NCBI GenBank assembly: GCA_037976565.1
Contig: CP137684.1
Location: forward strand, 21,514,259-21,578,258
DNA from: Mesocentrotus franciscanus
Taxonomy: Eukaryota > Echinodermata > Echinoidea > Camarodonta > Strongylocentrotidae
DNA length: 64,000 nt
Direction: 5' to 3'
The translations under genes and the position numbers were made by a program. Shown here one piece after another: positions 12,901 through 27,800 of the stretch. Position 1 is the stretch's first letter. Every line of letters begins with the position of its first letter. The notes under the pieces are model-generated. The model was not told where the DNA came from and did not search any database. It saw only the letters and a list, made by a program, of their open reading frames with translations.

Positions 12901-15900
12901 CCATCACCAACATCATCATCATCATCATCATCATCACCATCATCGTCATCATCATCACCATCATTATATCCCTCCTCCTCTCACCTTCATGTTTGAAGTG
13001 CTTGTTCTCAATCTCGCTATCGTCCATTCTCTTGTCCACTGTCAACGCTGAATCATCCCTCATGGATCGCATCAGCAGACTGGAGCAACGCAGAGCAAGC
13101 TCTAAGGCATCCATCCAGCACTTGCCATCGGACTCAGATGGAGCCCGGAATATGAGATAGCTGCTAGGAAGAGGCTGCGTGAAGGAGCCCATCGTCTCAC
13201 CTTTAGGTCCCTGGAATACAATACAAAAATATTGTCTTAGTATTCCATATATACCAAAGGTTCCTTGCTCACAGGATACATGCGACCCATGAGACTATTT
13301 GATATATATCGAGTGAAAAATAAACACTACAATAGCCAGATTGTGTCTCATATCACCCACTTGTGAGCAATTTACATCAATGTCGCCAAAAAGCATCCCT
13401 GACCCAAGTTTGCTTGCACTTGGTAGAATGTTTGTAAAGTTACTAGTCATATAAAGAGAGGATCCTGCAGATAAACTTGAACATATTTGACTGTAGCATG
13501 TGACCTTTGACAAGAACACACATGTAATGTGAAGGTCCCCAAAGTGCATCTCTGACCCAAGTGTGGTCAGAATAAGATTAACGGTTGCCAGGTAATTTGT
13601 CAGAAGAGCCTAGCAGATAAACTTTAACACATGACATCAAATGACGTTAGGCCTTAGCATGTGACCTTTGACAGCATCATGAAGGTCCCCAAGTACATCT
13701 CTGACTCAAGTTATGGTTCACAGTCTTGAGACTTGTCCAACTGACCACAACACTTCTACCGTATAGGAGTAATTTATTTTCTACTCAATTGAAGCAGGAA
13801 ATAGACTCACACCACCCCTATTCAATCATGAACTGACAAGAAAGAGGCTTGAATCTAGGCACAGCTTCATCTATTTTGTTACGCCACTGAACAAGAGCAC
13901 TGACAACCAGCAGGTATCCCTGTGGACCAATCATCTTACCTAAGTACAACATACGGTGTCCATCAGCCCTAATTATACTCTCTCCCCTGGCTCCAGCAAG
14001 GCATGGCCCTTCTGGTCATGTCTCAACCGTTTAAGAGCTGTTGTCGGTTGTTGCAAAACCAACCTAGTGAAGTGGGGGTATAATGAGAACGATGACTCCA
14101 TTTGCCTATGTGGAGAGGAGCAGACCTAGCAACATCTCCTAGCATGCCCGCATCTACAAGACCCTTGCACCCAAGAAGATCTGGAAGCACTGACCCCCTG
14201 CGCGGTACAATGCATTCAACACTGGATTGGGACAATCTAAATCAAGAGTGAACGTTGTGGTGAAGTGACTCGAGACGAAGAAAATTCTCTACTTACCCTG
14301 GTTGCCCATATGGACTGGTCTAGTGGATGATATATCTTAAAGCAGAAGCCGTCTTTCTTGGATGGTCGCTCTATCAGCTCACAGTTATTAAGCAGAATGG
14401 TCCCAACCCATTGCCCGTGCTGTCACGTGAACAAAAATAGAGAAATATATATTATACACATTGTATATATGTGAGTGTGTATGTCGTCTAACAATGTATC
14501 ATATTTTTTAATACAGGACTGCCTGGCAATATGAATTCTGGGAAGCTGGCCGGCGAGCTTGTTACCAAAACAACGCTAGATCGGCCACTCAACACAGGGT
14601 TTGCCGGTGTAAATATGGATGACTTATTGATGGGAAGTTTGAATTGACTGATTACAAATTTAAGTTAAAATGCAAGAATTACCAACCTTTCATATTTGTT
14701 GTTGTTATTTTTATCATTAACGTTTTGCCGGGTTTTGTGAATTTCCTAAATGAATTGTGGCCTGCTGTTCTACACGCTACCATTTTGTCCGCTATGTATA
14801 CACACATCCGACCAATGGATTCTTAGTGGTGCACCTAACTGGGCATATATGTAGTGCATACAGCAAGACAACTTTAATACGGTCCCTTTTTTCCCTCCAA
14901 ATTTCCCAAACCGCAAAAATCTGTGTACCCTCGGAGGAATCTCATGCCTGGGAAATAGACCCAAAATTTTTCTTTGATTATTACTCTTTCTGCTCATGTA
15001 CGATGTGCAATCCCTCACATTGTGGATAAAAAATAAAGCAAGAACAGTCATTAAAAGGAGACACAGTCCTTCTATGGGTTAAGGGAGTTAGTATGATACA
15101 TACAGTACATGTACAATGTACAGTGTACATCTACAACAAAAGCTAATAGACAGAACAGTCATTATTAAGGAGACACAGTCCTTCTATGGGTTAAAGTAGT
15201 CAGTATGATACATACATGTACAATGTACAGTGTACATCTACAACAAAAGCTAATGGACAGAACAGTCATTATTAAGGAGACACAGTCCTTCTATGGGTTA
15301 AAGTAGTCAGTATGATACATACATGTACAATGTACAGTGTACATCTACAACAAAAGCTAATGGACAGAACAGTCATTATTAAGGAGACACAGTCCTTCTA
15401 TGGGTTAAAGTAGTCAGTATGATACATACATGTACAATGTACAGTGTACATCTACAACAAAAGCTAATGGACAGAACAGTCATTATTAAGGAGACACAGT
15501 CCTTCTATGGGTTAAAGTAGTCAGTATGATACATACATGTACAATGTACAGTGTACATCTACAACAAAAGCTAATGGACAGAACAGTCATTATTAAGGAG
15601 ACACAGTCCTTCTATGGGTTAAAGTAGTCAGTGTGATACATACATGTACAATGTACAGTGTACATCTACAACAAAAGCTAATAGACAGAACAGTCATTAT
15701 TAAGGAGACACAGTCCTTCTATGGGTTAAAGTAGTGAGTGTGATACATACATGTACAATGTACAGTGTACATCTACAACAAAAGCTAATAGACAGACTGA
15801 AAATCAGTGGACTGTATTTAACTTTAATATTGATTCAGAACATATGGATTTCTGAATGTTTATCCCACAGCGCCTATGATAATTGCAAGTGCACATACAT

Positions 15901-18900
15901 GAAGAATTATTTTTTCCATAGTTGGGTTAAAACCACAGGCTGTACACTGTATAAAGCTTGTGGTTTTAAACTTCCAGATTATCTTGGAGTTTGGTTAACC
16001 ATACAGAAGCATTTGTGGTTTGGGATAAAAGTTTACTTGATCCTCTTGTTACAGTGCAGTAACTATGTAACATAGGGTGTTGAGTTTGGGCTATCTTGTA
16101 GTTATGACAGCTTACTCTGCTTAGAGTTTAAAGGGACTGGGTAACTTTGTCTCAGATTCTGAAACAAAATCCTGGATTTAGCTGATGCTGCAATGTTAGG
16201 TCAGTCAGGAATCCCATGACTTTTACAAGTCGATCGCCTGTCAGATTATCAAGATATTTATGATTGGAAATCGAAATCAAATTTTGCGTTTTCCTAACGG
16301 TTTTCATAACACTACAGTCTATTGGGGAAAATGAGTATGGTAAAACCAGTCACTCAAAGATTTTCAATTTTTTGAGGCACTTCATGATCATTTTGAAGCG
16401 CAATTTTTTCATGCTTCATTATTACACCATATCACAGACACTGATAACACGTAGGGCCACGCATCTCAGATTTAACATTGTTAAACAATGCCTTTAAAGG
16501 AGAAGTCCACCCTAGCTGATATTAAGCTGGTTTTAATAGAAGCAGAGTAATGAGAGGAACAGGTGGGTGAAAGTTTGAGCGAATTTTATACTCCGATTAA
16601 AAAATAAGAAAGTTGTGAATTTTTTAAGGTAATTATTGCAAATATGTTTTTATACAACCCATGTATGAAGCAAATCTATTTTGTCATCTATAACTAAGAA
16701 AATGAAAGTTTATGAAATTTTCTGTCACAACAAATTGGAGAAGAGCTTGTATGATACGTCACAGTGATGCCAATTTGTGTTTTCCTCATGACAACTTCAA
16801 AAAATCATAACTTTCTTATTTCTAATCGAATTTTGCTTAAACTTTCACTGACCTGTTTCTCTTATTTTTCTGCTTCTATAAAATCTATTTACTATCAGGG
16901 TGTACTTCCCCTTTGAAACTTTCTACATTTGTTTTTTCTGTCCCATGTGAACCCCTCCATTGGTAGTGGATTGTCTGAAACTTTGAGGTTTCACTAACTT
17001 AAAGTTTAAAACTACCAGTGATGTGACCATGCTTTAATACATAGCCTATGATATTAAACATTTTAACATTCCAACTAAACATTTTGTGAAAACGGGTCCA
17101 CATTCTTACCTTGGGGCTCTTGTAGATGACGAGTAGGCCTGGTTTCAACACACACCATAGTTTGGTCCATCCTTTCAAACTCCCTCTCACCTAGATTTAA
17201 AAATAATGCACACAGATAAAAGAAATATGAGATCATGCGGCAGGTGTGTGTTAGTTGGTGTCAGTTAACTCTCTCTCTGTCTTTCCCTACAAACTGACTT
17301 AGATTAATGAACCCGGTTCAAAGCTTAAAGCCCCTCTAAAGTGTTGGGAGCCCCAAATTCGCCAAAAATTTGATGGCAAATTTTCACTTAAATTGTATCA
17401 TAATGTGAAAGAGGATGTCATTTAAGACTCACTTCTGCAAAGATTTACCCCCAAAAATGTGTTTAAAAGACAAATATTGATAAAAGAATACGTAATTTGG
17501 GTTTTCTGTTGTACGCAGAAAACCTAAATTTTGTATTCTTTTATCAATATTCGCCTTCAAACATATTTGTTTTGAAAATCCTTGCAGTGTCTTAAATGAC
17601 ATCCTCTTTCACATTATGATACAATTTAAGTGAAAATTTGCCATCAAATTTTTGAGGCTCCCAACACCTAAGAGGGGCTTTAAGGTCAGTCCCAGACAGT
17701 CATATATATCATCATCATATGTGATTGATACACAGCTGTAAAACCTCAATCAGACACACACCAAGAACATCCAGCCATTCAAAAACATACAGGTAAATGC
17801 CAACCCATCACTGGATGATTCCATGGGGAAAAGATATTTAGAGAACATTTTAAAGGCTACATCATCCAATGAATACTAAATGTTTTTTTTTTTTTTTTTG
17901 GGGGGGGTAGTTATCATCGTAATAATAATATAATATGATAATAATAATAATAATAATAATGATAATAATAATGATATAAAACATTTATAAAGCACTTAAT
18001 AGTAACAATAGTTCATGAAGTATTGAAGTACAGACATATAACAGTGCTTCCAACTTAAGTATTAAAATATGATAATCATGACCGAGCAAGTGAAGTGAAT
18101 GCATCTCTATAGAACATTTTTTTTTGCATTGCGCTTCATTTATCCAAACAGAGAAAATGAAACCAACTCTTTCAAATCAGTCTTCCGCACGAACTGCAAA
18201 TCAAAGGAAAGAGAAAGCTAACTTGAGATATCTTTCCCAAAAAGGCATACTCTATATCGCTAGATGCTTTATTAAACCCAGCTCAGCCAGCGAGTGTACT
18301 GGTGAATGTCAAGTTTCTCATGTGAAAGCATATCAAAACCAAACCAATCCTTGCTAGTAGGAGTATTTATAGCCATGAAGTAGTGACACAGCGTCAATCT
18401 CATGGCATTCATATCACTTTCAATTCCTTCTCGATCACAGAATGAGGTATCAGGCAAATAGTTGCCATGGTTACATGTTCCTTCAGGTGCATTTAAATCA
18501 GAAGTCTTTTAGACGGAAAGTCCTTACGATTTTTGTATTTTATTCAAAAAATATTTTCTTCTTTATCTGTTTTCTTTCTTTACTTTCTTTTTTATTTTTG
18601 TTGTTGATGAAGCATGTTTGAAAAACCTTTTGAAAATGGTTCTGAAAGCATTATGGGTAATGGTGGTAAGGCATAAAACTACAAAAATATAAAATAAAAT
18701 TCTCATTGAATTGTCAACAGTTCTTGTGAGATTTAACAAAATCAAATACTCCCACATCATACAGGTTTGGTAGCATATTCCGAGATGGGTTTCAAATATA
18801 TTTACAATTGGATTCTTGCATTTACCAGTAGTGTAAAGGCAAGAAAGATACGAGAGGAAGAGTTACAAAGAGACAGAGAAGAGAGAGAGAGAGAGAGAGA

Positions 18901-21865
18901 AGGAAAAATAAAAGGGAAAGGGTAATTGCAAGAGATACCAGGCTGACAAAGATAGACAGGAAGTAAGATAGAAATTACAAGAAAGAAAGACCGAAAGACA
19001 AAGAAAAGAAATGGTGCATTTTTATTGATAATGAAGTAAAGAAATATCAAGGGGCTGCACGTAAATGCTGTATCTCCTTGCATCATTTCTGATTTCCTTT
19101 GTTTGTTTTATGTCATGAGGTTTGCAAAAGTATAGAATCTTGGGAAAATCTGCACAGGTTGTGGGAAAGTTTGTGAGATTCTACAATGTAAATGGGGGCT
19201 TGTCATGTTTGTGAGTGTACATAAATAGTGAATATGAACTGCATGCACATTAAGTAACTTGGCAACAAATAGTTAAAGCCCCTTTTAAAGTGTTGGGAGC
19301 CCCAAATTCGCCAAAGGTTTCACTGACATGTAAATTGTATCATAATGTGAAAGAGGATGTCATTTAATACACACTTCTGCAAAGATCCCCCCCCCCAAAT
19401 GTGTTTGAAGACAAATTTTGATAAAAGAATAGATAATGCTTTCATCAATATTCGACTGAAACCACAATTATTTTGAAAATCCTTGCAGAAATGTGTCTTT
19501 AATGACATCCTCTTTCACATTATGATACAATTTAAGTGAAATTTTGCCATCAAATTTTTTGGGCTCCCAACACTTTATAGGGGCTTTAAGGTTTTGCCAA
19601 TTGAAGTTGCACGACCACGTAGCGATTTTGGTTCTTACCTTCATGTAATCTGCCATCACAATAATGGAGGGATCTTTGAGAGCTGAAAGGAGTTCCTTTG
19701 TCACTCTCTTCTTCTCCCTTCTGTAGTTCTTCTTTTGCGCCTGAAAGTAGAAGGACAGAATATGTTTCATCAGGACGGTTGTAATAATGATTTGAAAGTT
19801 CTTGCATCACATCCAAAATTCCACTGGGATCGGAAAATTGGCGGCTTACTTCAGTCTGCCAATTCGTGTCTGAGGAAGATGTCTAACGCTAGACATCGAA
19901 ACTGTTACCGGTAAATATTCCTTTTGGATGTGATATAAGATCTTTCAAATCAGAATATGTAATGTTTGTGACCTTTGTTTTGTATTTGTATTTATTCATT
20001 ATTATCATCAATTTCATTATAAACTGCTCAGTTTATAGAGGTACATATTCAAATTACTTCTGATGTTAATACACTCATTATGAAATATTGTACTTATGAG
20101 CTTACATTAATTTATTTGATAATGTGTAAAATTTGATTGTAGCTTATTGTTATTCATATATTTATGTATCAGACTCTACAATTTCTTTGACTTTGTGTTT
20201 TTTATTTCTACCATTGTAATCTATCATCTTTTGGTATTTTTATTTGTATTAAAAATTCAACCTCTAGGCATAATAGAATATTAATCCACCTGTAAAAAAT
20301 ACCACAGTTTCCAACAAAAGTGAGTACACCCTTTTGAAAAACATTAAATATTCCAATGTATCTCCGAAAAGTGCACTATAATATTTTCATGGAATAAATA
20401 TGTTGTACCTATAAATGAATCACAATTATACTTGACTCTAATATTCTATTATTGCTTTAAGGCTTGTGTTTTTAATACAACTTTGTAAAAAATTACATCT
20501 ATTTTGTTTACCGGTAGGTACTTTTGGATATTGTGTACCTTTCTTTTTTCTCTCGCCTTGTCATTGGAAGTTTACATGTTAGGGGAAAAGATGTTAATTG
20601 TCATAATAAATTTAAACTGCAATAAATGCTTATCATTGGTGCTTACTCAGATGTTTTTAATAGTTAACTATACGTGTACACAGCCTGCACTGTGCAGTCA
20701 TTCACCAATAACTTGTTCTAAATTTGATTTATAAAATGACAATTAAAATCTTGTTACTAACATAAAAGATAACATACTTGTAGTCTTCAAGATACTCCCA
20801 TGGTTTTAACAGCACATGGTGAAATCGTGATTTTCATGCATTTTCCATTCCGCACGTGTCTTTTCATCCCAATACATTTTTGCTAAGATACAGTGTACCT
20901 AATTAAGGGGAGTTTTATATCACAACTGGTAAATCTCAAACAGTATAAATTATTAAGAAGGGATGAATGTTTTACCTTAAGTGACTCTCTCTTGGAGAGT
21001 TTTGTAGGCGTGGTCGTCCCATGGCTGTGATGGGTTAGGTATTCACCAGTGCTATTCAGCTTTCCCTCCGACTGTACAAAGACACAAGAGAAACATTGAT
21101 ATTATTCAGTCATTCATTCATTCTTTCTTTCTTTTATTTATCATCTAATTTATCTATTTTTCTGTTTATTCATTTTTCCATTCATTCATTCATTCATTTG
21201 TCCATTCTTTCATTCATTCATTCATTCATTCATTCATTCATTCATTTGTCAATTCATCCATTCATCCATTCATTCATTCATTCATTCATTCATTTGTCAA
21301 TTCATCCATTCATCCATTCATTCATTCATTCATTCATTCATTCATTCATTCATTCATTTGTCCATTCATTCATTCATTCATTCATTCATTCATTTGTCCA
21401 TTCTTTTATTCATTCGTTAATTGATCAATTTATCAATTTATCCATTCTTTCCATTCATTCATTCATTTATTTGTCTATTCATTCATCCATTCATTCATTC
21501 ATTGATTCATTAATTCATCCATTCATTCATTCATTCATTCATTCATTCATTCATTCATCCATTCATTTGTCCATTCATTCATTCATCCATTCATTCATTC
21601 ATTCATTCATTCATTTGTCCATTCATTCATTCATTCATTTGTCCATTCATTCTTTCATTCATCCATTCATTCATTTGTCCATCCATTCATTTGTCCATTC
21701 ATTCATTCATTTGTCCATTCATTCATTCATTCATCCATTCATCCATTCATTTATTCATTCATTCATTAATTTGTCCATTCTTCTATTCATTCATTAATTG
21801 ATCAATTGACCAATTTATCCATTCTTTCCATTCATTCATTCTTTTATCCATCTATTCATTCATGC

Positions 21866-21896
<31 letters not shown>

Positions 21897-24800
21897 AATT
21901 AATTAATTAATTTATAAATTTATTCATTCATTCATTTGTTCATCCATCCATAACAGCTTTAATGATGAAGAAAGATCAGGTATTGGAACTAGTGCAAGTG
22001 TAACTGTGAAACCAAAATCTCTCTCTCGAGTCAAAACTTCATTCACTTTTTGCAAGGACAGTTTTTCACAACAAACTTTCACAAATTACAAGATTAAGTG
22101 TTTTGTTGATTGTGGTTCAATTATATCTTAGCATGATACTTTTGTGAATCTGGCATCACTCGCGAAATTCCAGAACATTTTCTGATGCAATAGCTTCTGG
22201 TTTCATGATTTTATTGCCACCCTTTGTCTCATATCAGGTATTCTCTTTAAAACATCATGACAATTTTCAAAAATCTGTAAAAACGCTAAAAAATATTCCT
22301 TGCATAAATCTGCAGCAAATAAATCCCAAACTGCCAAAAAGCTGGTATTTTCTGATTGGATTACATGTCTGTATCAACATTAAAAGAAAATTACAAAAAT
22401 AACAAGAACTTTTTCCTTGTAAGAAGGCGTGACAGGAAATCAGGAAACCTTGAAAATATATACATGTATGACTGTATTCCAATAAAGAATTCATACCACG
22501 ATGGACAGGTACAGTGTATGTACCACATGTACAGGTTTGACAGAGTCATATGATCTTCTATGAACTTTGACATGGGTGAAATAGATCGAGACTAACATAC
22601 ATGTATTTCACAATCTTTTACAAACAGAGCAGGCCAAATATTTGCAGTCTGGCCTTATACTTGTAGAAAGGCTCACATTCAGATGAATTGCATATATTTT
22701 AATATTGATTGTACAGTACTTCTGTCATTCAACCTGCAGGCAGATTTTTTTTTGTTTTCTAAATTGATTATTTAATGGTATTTTCATTCAAAATCTGTCT
22801 CCAGCCTAGTCTGAATTGTAGAATTTTTAAACAAATAAAAACAAACTGCATATATATTATAACAACACATAACAATACTATACCAACATAATATACAGAA
22901 TAAAAGAATGATACACGATTTTGCATGGTAAATGTGAATCATAATTAACATGATTAACATAAAGAAAAGAAAGAGGAAAAAGCAAAGGCAGAAGCCATAG
23001 AGAAGAGAAAGGAAAAGTAATTGGGTCAAAAATAGAAGTAAAAAGAAGGAAATAAACAGGAAAGACGGATGGATGACTAATGTATTTCGGCACTATACAA
23101 ATTACAAATGGATATAAAAATTATTACACCTACATTGGAGCTATCAATTTAGGAGCTAACTGGACAGTGCAGTAGCCTAAGAAGGTCATAAACCATTATA
23201 ATCTCGCTGAAAAATCAAACAACAAATAAAAACAAAACTCCTGTTAGCCAGACTAGAATTCATGATACAGCTATAAAGTTACATGTACATGGAATTATTA
23301 GTCTGGAAGTCATCTAAAGAAACGTTGTGTAACAAAACGTATAGCAGATGCACATTTGAGCATCGATTTGAATAGAAACTTGATAAAGAATCAGGGCCCT
23401 GCCCCTGTTTCATAAAACTTGTTATCAATGACAAGTTACAATAACTGTTATAAGCTACTGAAATCGTGGCATTTGATTGGCTAAGAGCAAATTTGTGATA
23501 GAAATATAGCATTCGTTATTGATAACAAGTTTTATGAAACAGGGCCCAGGATCCTGCTGTAGTCTGAACGTCGTATCATAAGAAAATCGTATAACTGGGC
23601 AGAACTCATCGTGAGCACACATTGATTGATGATTGGCAAGCTGTCATGTCAATTCAAAATGACTTTATTCATATGACGTTTCTTTATAAGACATCGTTTT
23701 TACAGTTTGTATGCTCTTTTCATTTGCTGCAAAAGTAATTGCACGGTGGACTCATCTATCAAACTGAAGTTAATAACCTTTCCTGAATCTTTTGTCAACT
23801 TTCACCATATCTCAACTAAAGCCGAGGTCTGCTCATGGAATTATTGTGAAAGAAGCTGTCTGAAAGCAATGGGGAAACGCCAATATGGGTATATGGGACT
23901 ACACACAAATGTTTGGACCAAATTTTCTGTTATTTTTTGTCATGTATCGATTATTGGAAAGTAATTAATATCTTGAAACCCTGTAGAAACAGGTAGATTG
24001 TTCCATTTATAAACTGGTGTTCTAATCATGTTGCTATTTAGGTGCACTAGGGGATTCTGAAACCTGGGTAAAATCTAGAATTATTTGAGCAGCATGAACA
24101 TCTAAGGGCATATCTTCATTTTGGAATTTATTTCTGGAGAAATTATGTAGAGTATATTTACATTACCTTTCCTGGAGCTTTATCAAAGACACAAAAACTA
24201 TCAAAGCCTACCAGTATGTGAGTACTAATATATATGCTGCCTACCTGCAATTTAATGAGTGATTATGAGTGATATATTTGTCAGAAAGTGTGCTTCAAAA
24301 ATCTATTTTCATATTATCATTACTATCAGTATCATTGTTATTATCATTATCATTATCATCAATATCATTATTATCATCATTATCATTATCATCATTATCA
24401 TCATTATCATTATCATCATTATCATTATTATCATCATTATCATTATCATTGTTACTATCGTTATTATCATTATCATTATCGTTATTATCATTATTATTAT
24501 CATTATCATTATTATTATCATTATCATTATTATCATTATTATCGTTATTATCATTATCATTATCATTATTATCATTATTATTATCGTTATTATCATTATT
24601 ATTATCATTATCATTATTATTATCATTATCATTATTATCATTATTATCATCATTGTTATTGTTCCTATCATATGATGCAACTACAAGTACAAGTGTACTT
24701 TGTAACCACAATAGTTTTTACTCTTTGAAACAGATTATTTGCCAAGTCAGAGGATTGCGCAATTGTCTTGTGACCATGATGTCATACACATTTTCAATCA

Positions 24801-27800
24801 AACGCAACCTCTAATCCACAGTACATAGCGCATCATTAGGCCATACATGAGTGGTTTACCATATATGTCATTGGAATATTATCAAATTGTCAAGAGGCAT
24901 TGTGAAATATATCATTAAAGACGTTGTCACCATTTTTCATCTTTTGTTTTGTTGTTATGATAGAATAGGTTTTGAGTGGTGTTCATTCAATTCCTATCTC
25001 AATACGCTGGTAAACTTTCATTAGTGCAGTAATGTTTGTATTCTTTTCTCAATGATTGAACAGTTCAACAGTTCAACATTGCAACTTGTCCCTTTATTTT
25101 CAATGTAACAGGCTAGGTAGAAACGATGTCTGTCCCCCCTCCCAAACGAATACATGTCCTAACAAACAATTCAAGAATCCAAGCTGATATGTAATAACTG
25201 TTCATACTCATTGAATGATTCTAACTTTGCCTCAATAATGAACAAACAAAACAAAATGTTTTCCATGCCTTCAAAAGAAAACAACAGGATGCAGTGAGTT
25301 TAACCTCAATAGCTCACTTCAGTGGAAAAAAGAATGAAAAAAATTATTTTTGTCCTTTCCTTTCCCTAAATAGAAATAAATGAAGCATGTTAAAGCCTTT
25401 TCTGCATAACCTTGATCTTTAAACTTCGAACGCAATGGAATTTGGAATGCCCAGACTAAACAATGACAATCTCTATGGGTTGGTCGAGTAGTAGATTGCT
25501 TAGAGCCTATTCAGAATACAGAAAATCTATGAAACTCATAAAAAGAAACATTGTATGAAGAAACATTGTATAAAGAAACATTGTATACAGAAACGTATGA
25601 AAAAAACATTGTATGAAGAATCATTGTATGAAGAATCGTTGTATGAAGAATCGTTGTATGAAGAATCATTGTATAGCAAAAGGAGTGTACAGACTAAAAG
25701 CAACATCATCTAGACAAACAAATTTTGAAGAGATCAACTGACCTGCAAGCCAGCCAATCATTAGTGCGCGCTCATGATGAGCCCCGCCCAGTTTTACTAT
25801 TTTCATATGATACAACTTTCATACACCATTGGATATTAACTTTTCCTTTCTTATGGACATCTATTTTGAGGCAGACATAAATGTATTTACGCAAACATTG
25901 TAAAGATTGGGTTTTTAAACTAGGCTAAAGGTGGTCTGCAGGCTCAAGCCCTTGTCAGTTGCTGTACTTAAAAGTGTCTGCACGATGAGACTAGGCTGAC
26001 AGCAAGGCATGACATACTACATAGGCTCTGTACTTAAGCTGCTACGGACACAGCCAGAGTAAGAAGGGGGAAGGGGCACAAGCTAAGGATTAATCTCCTT
26101 CTATATTGGGATCTATTCAACACAGAAGTGGGAGTGGCACTAGAAGTAAGAAGGGGGAAGGGGCACAAACTAAGGATTAATCTCCTTCTATATTGGGATC
26201 TATTCAACACAGAAGTGGGAGTGGCACTAGAAGTAAGAAGGGGGAAGGGGCACAAACTAAGGATTAATCTCCTTCTATATTGGGATCTATTCAACACAGA
26301 AGTGGGAGTGATAGAGGTTGGGCGAACGTAAACAACATAGAGATTAGATTACTTCATTGTTCCTAGTTTGTGTAAACATTCCACTGTGAAGGAGCTTTCA
26401 ATAAACTATTATCAACTTTAAAAATCATAACTATTATACAAATATTGACTGCTCCAGAGTTCAATACAACAAAATGTATGAAACGACAATTCCGTATTTT
26501 TAAAAGTGATACTGTATTTCACTGTGGCCACAGGCCGATGTTGAAAATAACTGCATGATGAATTTGGAGGTATATATATGTTCTATAGAACAAAAATATG
26601 TGCTTTTAATATTTGTTATAAAATTCAGGTATATTTTTGCAATGTCATGCCTTGTTTTTTTTCTCAAGCCATAGACTGTGTATGGCTAAGACAATGTAAA
26701 CCATGGGAGTGAGGAGGGTAGCTTAGGTATAAGCTCTATGGCGTACTGGCTTTACCTTGCAAAAAAGAAAGGTTGTTGTATTGCATGATTGTGCAAGTAT
26801 AACAAAGTATAACAAAGCCATTAAAGGATGCTATCTAACAAATACCCTATGTTATATATTGCTGCAAAGAGAATCCAATCAAAGCAAAGTGTTGAAGGGG
26901 AAGACCACCCTAATATTAAATTGGTTTTAATAGAAGCAGAAAAATTAGATAAACTTTCTGGTGAAAGTTTGAGAAAAATCGGACAACAAATAAGAAAGTT
27001 ATGAATCTTTCAAAATCATGAAAATCATGGAATCTTTGAGACAAATTGGCAATTCAGATCAGTGGTGAATTGTGATGTCATCCCCTCACAATTCACCACT
27101 GATCTGAATGACAGAATGACCCCAAATCTCCATTTCTCTGTATGTTAATTGAATAGTAGACATATCTTATATGGGGGTGCATGAAAGAACATCTTATCCG
27201 TGATATATGATCGAGATATAGGCATGAAGAAAATATATCTTTTGATCAAAATGGAATTTAATGACATTTCTTGCATTCAACAAAGGATAAAATGTGAGGG
27301 GCTGACATCATATTTAAGGAACCGCATTACCAATTTGACGCATGCACAGATTTGAAGTATTTCATGAAAGTTATTGATTTTAAAAATCTATAACTTTCTT
27401 ATTTATTGTCCAATTTTTCTCAAACCTTCACTGATATTTTCTTTATATTTTTCTCCTTGTATCAAAACAAAGTTATTATTAGGATGGACTTCCTCTTTAA
27501 AACCTTCCCCAATATCATTAAAAATGGACAAATCTTAAAGCTCCAAAACCTGATATTTGTTTAGTGGTGATCAAAAATAGACGCAAGGAGGTTCATAATG
27601 GAATGAGATGAAGATAGGTAGCCGGAGGAGAGAGAAATCACTAATGAAGCATGACTACAGCTCGTCTTTAATGGCTTCCACGTGAACCCCACTACACACA
27701 CACACACACACACACGCACTGCAGAATTGCCTCATAAGCTCTTCTCATTAGCTGCATCAAGTATCCCCAATGCACTTAGGAGCATTACTCTGCAGAAGAT

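Noticed and set aside
12446..13051. 201-codon histidine-rich plus-strand frame
   Set aside because: Translation of the CAT/CAC microsatellite in intron 7, antisense to real exon 7.
15043..15798. CRISPR array
   Set aside because: Units are 107 bp and repeated in full without unique spacers; the context is an intron of an animal gene.
21096..21797. 233-codon open frame of S-F-I-H repeats on the plus strand
   Set aside because: It is the translation of a CATT tetranucleotide satellite; no complexity, no start context, no domain.
24259..24814. Several long open frames (poly-isoleucine, L-S, Y-H, N-D types)
   Set aside because: All are translations of one ATT/ATC microsatellite in different frames.
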